Source of the DNA: JACPUX01 sp964517465
GTDB lineage: Bacteria > Pseudomonadota > Gammaproteobacteria > Burkholderiales > Casimicrobiaceae
Length of the DNA: 64,000 nt
Direction of reading: 5' to 3'
Assembly: GCA_964517465.1 (NCBI GenBank)
Contig: CAZFEK010000012.1
Coordinates: 1 to 64,000 of the forward strand
The notes under the pieces are model-generated. The model saw only the letters and a program-made list of their open reading frames with translations, was not told the origin of the DNA and made no database searches. Both the position numbers and the translations under genes were made by a program. This document shows, one piece after another, positions 62,801 to 64,000 of the stretch (positions are counted from its first letter, which is position 1; each line of letters begins with the position of its first letter).

Positions 62801-63591
62801 CCTGGCCGCCAGGGGGCAGTCTGTTGCTTAATGCCTCAGGCAGCGCCCCGCAACCGGCCGTTGGAGTGGAGCCGACCTTGAAGTTTGCGGCTACCACCGT
62901 GAGGATGAGTGGTTTGCCCGATCCCAACAGCCACAACAATGCCACACCTACTTCCCAGACCGTTGTGAAGACCCCTGGCAGCTGCCTCATGACATTTGCG
63001 CCCACCTCCTTGGCTTTGGCACCGACTCGCCAGGAGGTTCGTGTCACGATTTCTTTGTCGGAAGGCTGCGCCTGGACAGCACAGAGCCTGGCGGAGTGGC
63101 TGAGTCTTGGCGTGGAATCAGGCACCACAGGTCCGTCGGCAAGCGCGAGCGGCAGCAAAGTGCTGCGCGTGCTGGTGAACGAAAACACGAGCACGACCGA
63201 ACGTAACGGAAAAGTGAGCATCGAGGGGAAGGAACTCCCCGTCACGCAGGCTGGCGCGTCATCGTCTCCGGCGAACGCGTGCAGCGCCATGCAACTATCC
63301 CGAAGCGGCGATCAAGTCGCCGCGGGGCTCATGACCGGCCCCGCGTCGTTCTATTTGATTGTCGATGAAAGCTGCAGCTGGCAAGCGACAAGCCAGGACA
63401 GCTGGATCACGATCGTCAGCGGCGGTGCCGGCAAAGGCAATGGGATGGTGAGTTACCTCGTCGACGCGAACCCCACGGTGTCCACTCGACAGGGCCAAAT
63501 CCGTGTGGGGCCGACACATTTCGGTGTAATTCAAGTGGGCCAGAACGAAGGCCCCGGCGGCGACGGTGGCGGCGATGGCGGAGGGGAATGA
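59857..63591 (+). CDS. Giant secreted RCC1-repeat / DUF5648 / BACON protein, paralogue B
   Basis: 1244 residues with the same order as paralogue A: signal peptide (LKLLLLLVGALLGGGVHA), 14 RCC1 repeats (~41-693), DUF5648 (~724-896: HHFVTSSAAERSAIE, CRFYAAEPNSHFYTAHAG), a DUF11-like segment (~901-1036), two BACON-like domains and the identical GGDGGGDGGGE tail. The bodies differ at many positions, and repeat 6 has LWACG instead of LWAWG. The ATG at 59857 is chosen because AAGGAG lies 8 bases upstream. It sits 160 bases after paralogue A. Confidence 0.88.
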   Translation: MLRTHLPVDTQNRAHRHSCRHSLKLLLLLVGALLGGGVHAAQIAAGDSHALLVRDDGTLWAWGNNFQWQLGDGSQTPRSSPTRILNEVQLAAGGGEHTLALRRDATLWAWGNNASGQIGDGGTTARSTPAPILGGVVAVAAGWAHSLALRADGTLWAWGENAWGQLGDGSSTNRLLPIQILRDIRALTAGEDFGLAIDKDGGLWSWGQNGIGQLGDGTLTRRHSPVRVALTDVKAVAAGQNYSLALQNDGSVWAWGANGVGQLCSGSSENSSVPIKVFNNIRAIGTRGRTSYFIDRSDTLWACGLNDWGSVGDGTTQNRNTPVKVLEGVHSIAAGKAFVLVQRTSGEVWAWGRNQYGQLSDAETLSRGAPYYTLSNVQKVTAGGYQTFALHADGNLWGWGGNWRGQMGRGMISESEGPALVMTGVKAASAGREHTLVLAQNGTLWAFGGNDFGQLGTGGSQAEETRPIRIMDEVRDIAACGVHSLALKADGSLWAWGNNNAGELGLGHTQEQAVPAQVPLTGVLFVGCGDGYSLALKSDGTLWSWGANWDGQLGDGTLTDRATPQQILDNVQTVFPGLYHAFALRADGTLWAWGYGGALGTGNGETQPRPVPIALAGVRSLAAGTVISLAMRTDGSVWTWGWNFQQTLGPGSPETQTVPAQNVYLHNLREVAAGASHFAALTENGRVATWGANRYGQLGLPRTLFSPSPRKIKDPWADFANTALVSEYFNPDIRNAAGASGIGHHFVTSSAAERSAIEANMAGPGWSLTARHFRAWNSPALAPVGAGGVCRFYAAEPNSHFYTAHAGECESLRNLNPSNDPRRGWAYEGVAFFAMPPLSSGCSMGYHPIYRSYNNRYGPPASNDGNHRLTPSFNDHRRAVVHLGYVDEGIAFCTPASPEPGGDLHATLSYPGASAQSGQSIGAEFVFSNAGPGAGDGGVIYAALPPEVTDWSLACQGLGGMTCPNPASLTPSELRKGLTITAWPPGGSLLLNASGSAPQPAVGVEPTLKFAATTVRMSGLPDPNSHNNATPTSQTVVKTPGSCLMTFAPTSLALAPTRQEVRVTISLSEGCAWTAQSLAEWLSLGVESGTTGPSASASGSKVLRVLVNENTSTTERNGKVSIEGKELPVTQAGASSSPANACSAMQLSRSGDQVAAGLMTGPASFYLIVDESCSWQATSQDSWITIVSGGAGKGNGMVSYLVDANPTVSTRQGQIRVGPTHFGVIQVGQNEGPGGDGGGDGGGE

Positions 63592-63676
63592 GCGCGAGAC
63601 TCCGACCGGTTCTCGCCTAGTCGACTAAAGCCGCGGCGGGTGCGGCGCGTGCTGCATGAAAACCGGCACGCGCCGC
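63559..63676. repeat. 118-bp perfect direct repeat, right copy
   Basis: Identical to 59664-59781. Here the right part is the genuine 3' end of amrS, so this is presumably the original location of the amrS portion. Confidence 0.95.
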
Positions 63677-64000
63677 CGCCCGAAGGCGCCGCGATAGGCT
63701 TCGAAGCGCCCGGCGATGGCGGCGCCGCAAGCTTGGCAATGCCCGGCGGCGTCAAGGGTGTAGCGCAGGATGTCGTACCAGTCGCGTTCGATCACGGCCT
63801 TGCCGCAACCCGGGCAGTAGGTGGTGTCGCCCGCGCGGTCGTGTACGTTGCCGGTATAGACGTAATGTAAGCCCGCCTGGCGCGCGATTTCGCGGGCGCG
63901 GGCAAGGGTTGCGGGTGGTGTGGGCGGCAAGTCGTCGAGTTTGTAATCCGGATGGAAGGCGGAAAAATGCAGGGGCACCTCCGGACCCAATTCCTTGGCG
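63625..64000 (-). CDS. amrS: AmmeMemoRadiSam system radical-SAM protein AmrS, C-terminal part (runs off right edge)
   Basis: About 125 residues are visible. HFSAFHPDYKLDDLPPTPPATLARAREIA and YVYTGNVHD are followed by two zinc-type cysteine pairs, YCPGCGKAVIERDWYDI and CQACGAAIAGRF, as in AmrS. The radical-SAM cluster motif lies beyond the edge. AmrS works with AMMECR1- and Memo-type proteins in a system of unknown chemistry. Its last 17 codons, including the stop, lie inside the 118-bp repeat. Confidence 0.88.
   Translation of the reverse strand, partial: AKELGPEVPLHFSAFHPDYKLDDLPPTPPATLARAREIARQAGLHYVYTGNVHDRAGDTTYCPGCGKAVIERDWYDILRYTLDAAGHCQACGAAIAGRFEAYRGAFGRRRVPVFMQHAPHPPRL

Overview
The window is GC-rich, densely coding DNA from a betaproteobacterium, probably of the Rhodocyclales/Nitrosomonadales type. 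The grounds are gene content and order: hemC-hemD ... hemX-hemY, an OxyR with the canonical cysteine pair, an AscD-like ferredoxin reductase next to ubiA, rph-rdgB-hemW, and a Crp / enoyl-CoA hydratase / acyl-CoA ligase / LIV-type ABC transporter island. No sequence search was run, so the family-level placement is inference. No rRNA, tRNA, CRISPR array, phage or complete insertion sequence was seen.

Layout. 1-6.6 kb: the 5' part of ppdK at the left edge, then secreted or poorly known proteins, including a DUF5648 protein (2949-4805) and a retropepsin-like protease. 6.6-21 kb: an accessory-looking run of small genes. It holds lipoproteins, a YdjM-type membrane protein, a cupin, DUF488, three acetyltransferase domains (one fused to a VanY-like peptidase domain), LysE and EamA transporters, a TPR protein, and an AlkC-type DNA glycosylase with a C-terminal Ig-like domain. 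21-23.4 kb: a YjgN (DUF898) membrane protein followed directly by an M48 metalloprotease. 23.4-33.6 kb: a coherent catabolic/uptake island with a Crp/Fnr regulator divergent from an enoyl-CoA hydratase, an acyl-CoA synthetase, livG-H-M, a substrate-binding protein, livF and a PaaK-like ligase. This looks like uptake, CoA activation and degradation of an organic acid whose identity cannot be read from the sequence.

33.8-44.9 kb: mostly housekeeping. It holds prmC, oxyR (with a candidate OxyR site upstream), a DUF3047 protein, a glycosyltransferase/epimerase pair, rph, an opposite-strand IPTL-CTERM protein, rdgB, hemW, an amidase, a pteridine reductase and a MidA-type methyltransferase. 45-52.8 kb: a secreted modular protein, then the haem genes hemC-hemD, a D-2-hydroxyacid dehydrogenase and hemX-hemY, then a glycosyltransferase. 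52.8-55.8 kb: an AscD-like reductase divergent from an NAD-dependent epimerase and ubiA. 55.8-64 kb: two very large secreted paralogues (14 RCC1-type repeats, DUF5648, a DUF11-like segment, two BACON-like domains), convergent with amrS at the right edge.

The most unusual features are these. (1) The two RCC1 paralogues have clearly diverged bodies but share a perfect 118-bp tail that also carries a duplicated scrap of amrS. (2) A degenerate family of roughly 180-280 bp interspersed elements occurs four times in intergenic gaps, in both orientations. (3) DUF5648 recurs in three secreted proteins of different architecture. (4) A gene encodes an acetyltransferase fused to a VanY-type domain with no export signal. 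(5) An orphan IPTL-CTERM gene sits inside the rph-rdgB-hemW run.
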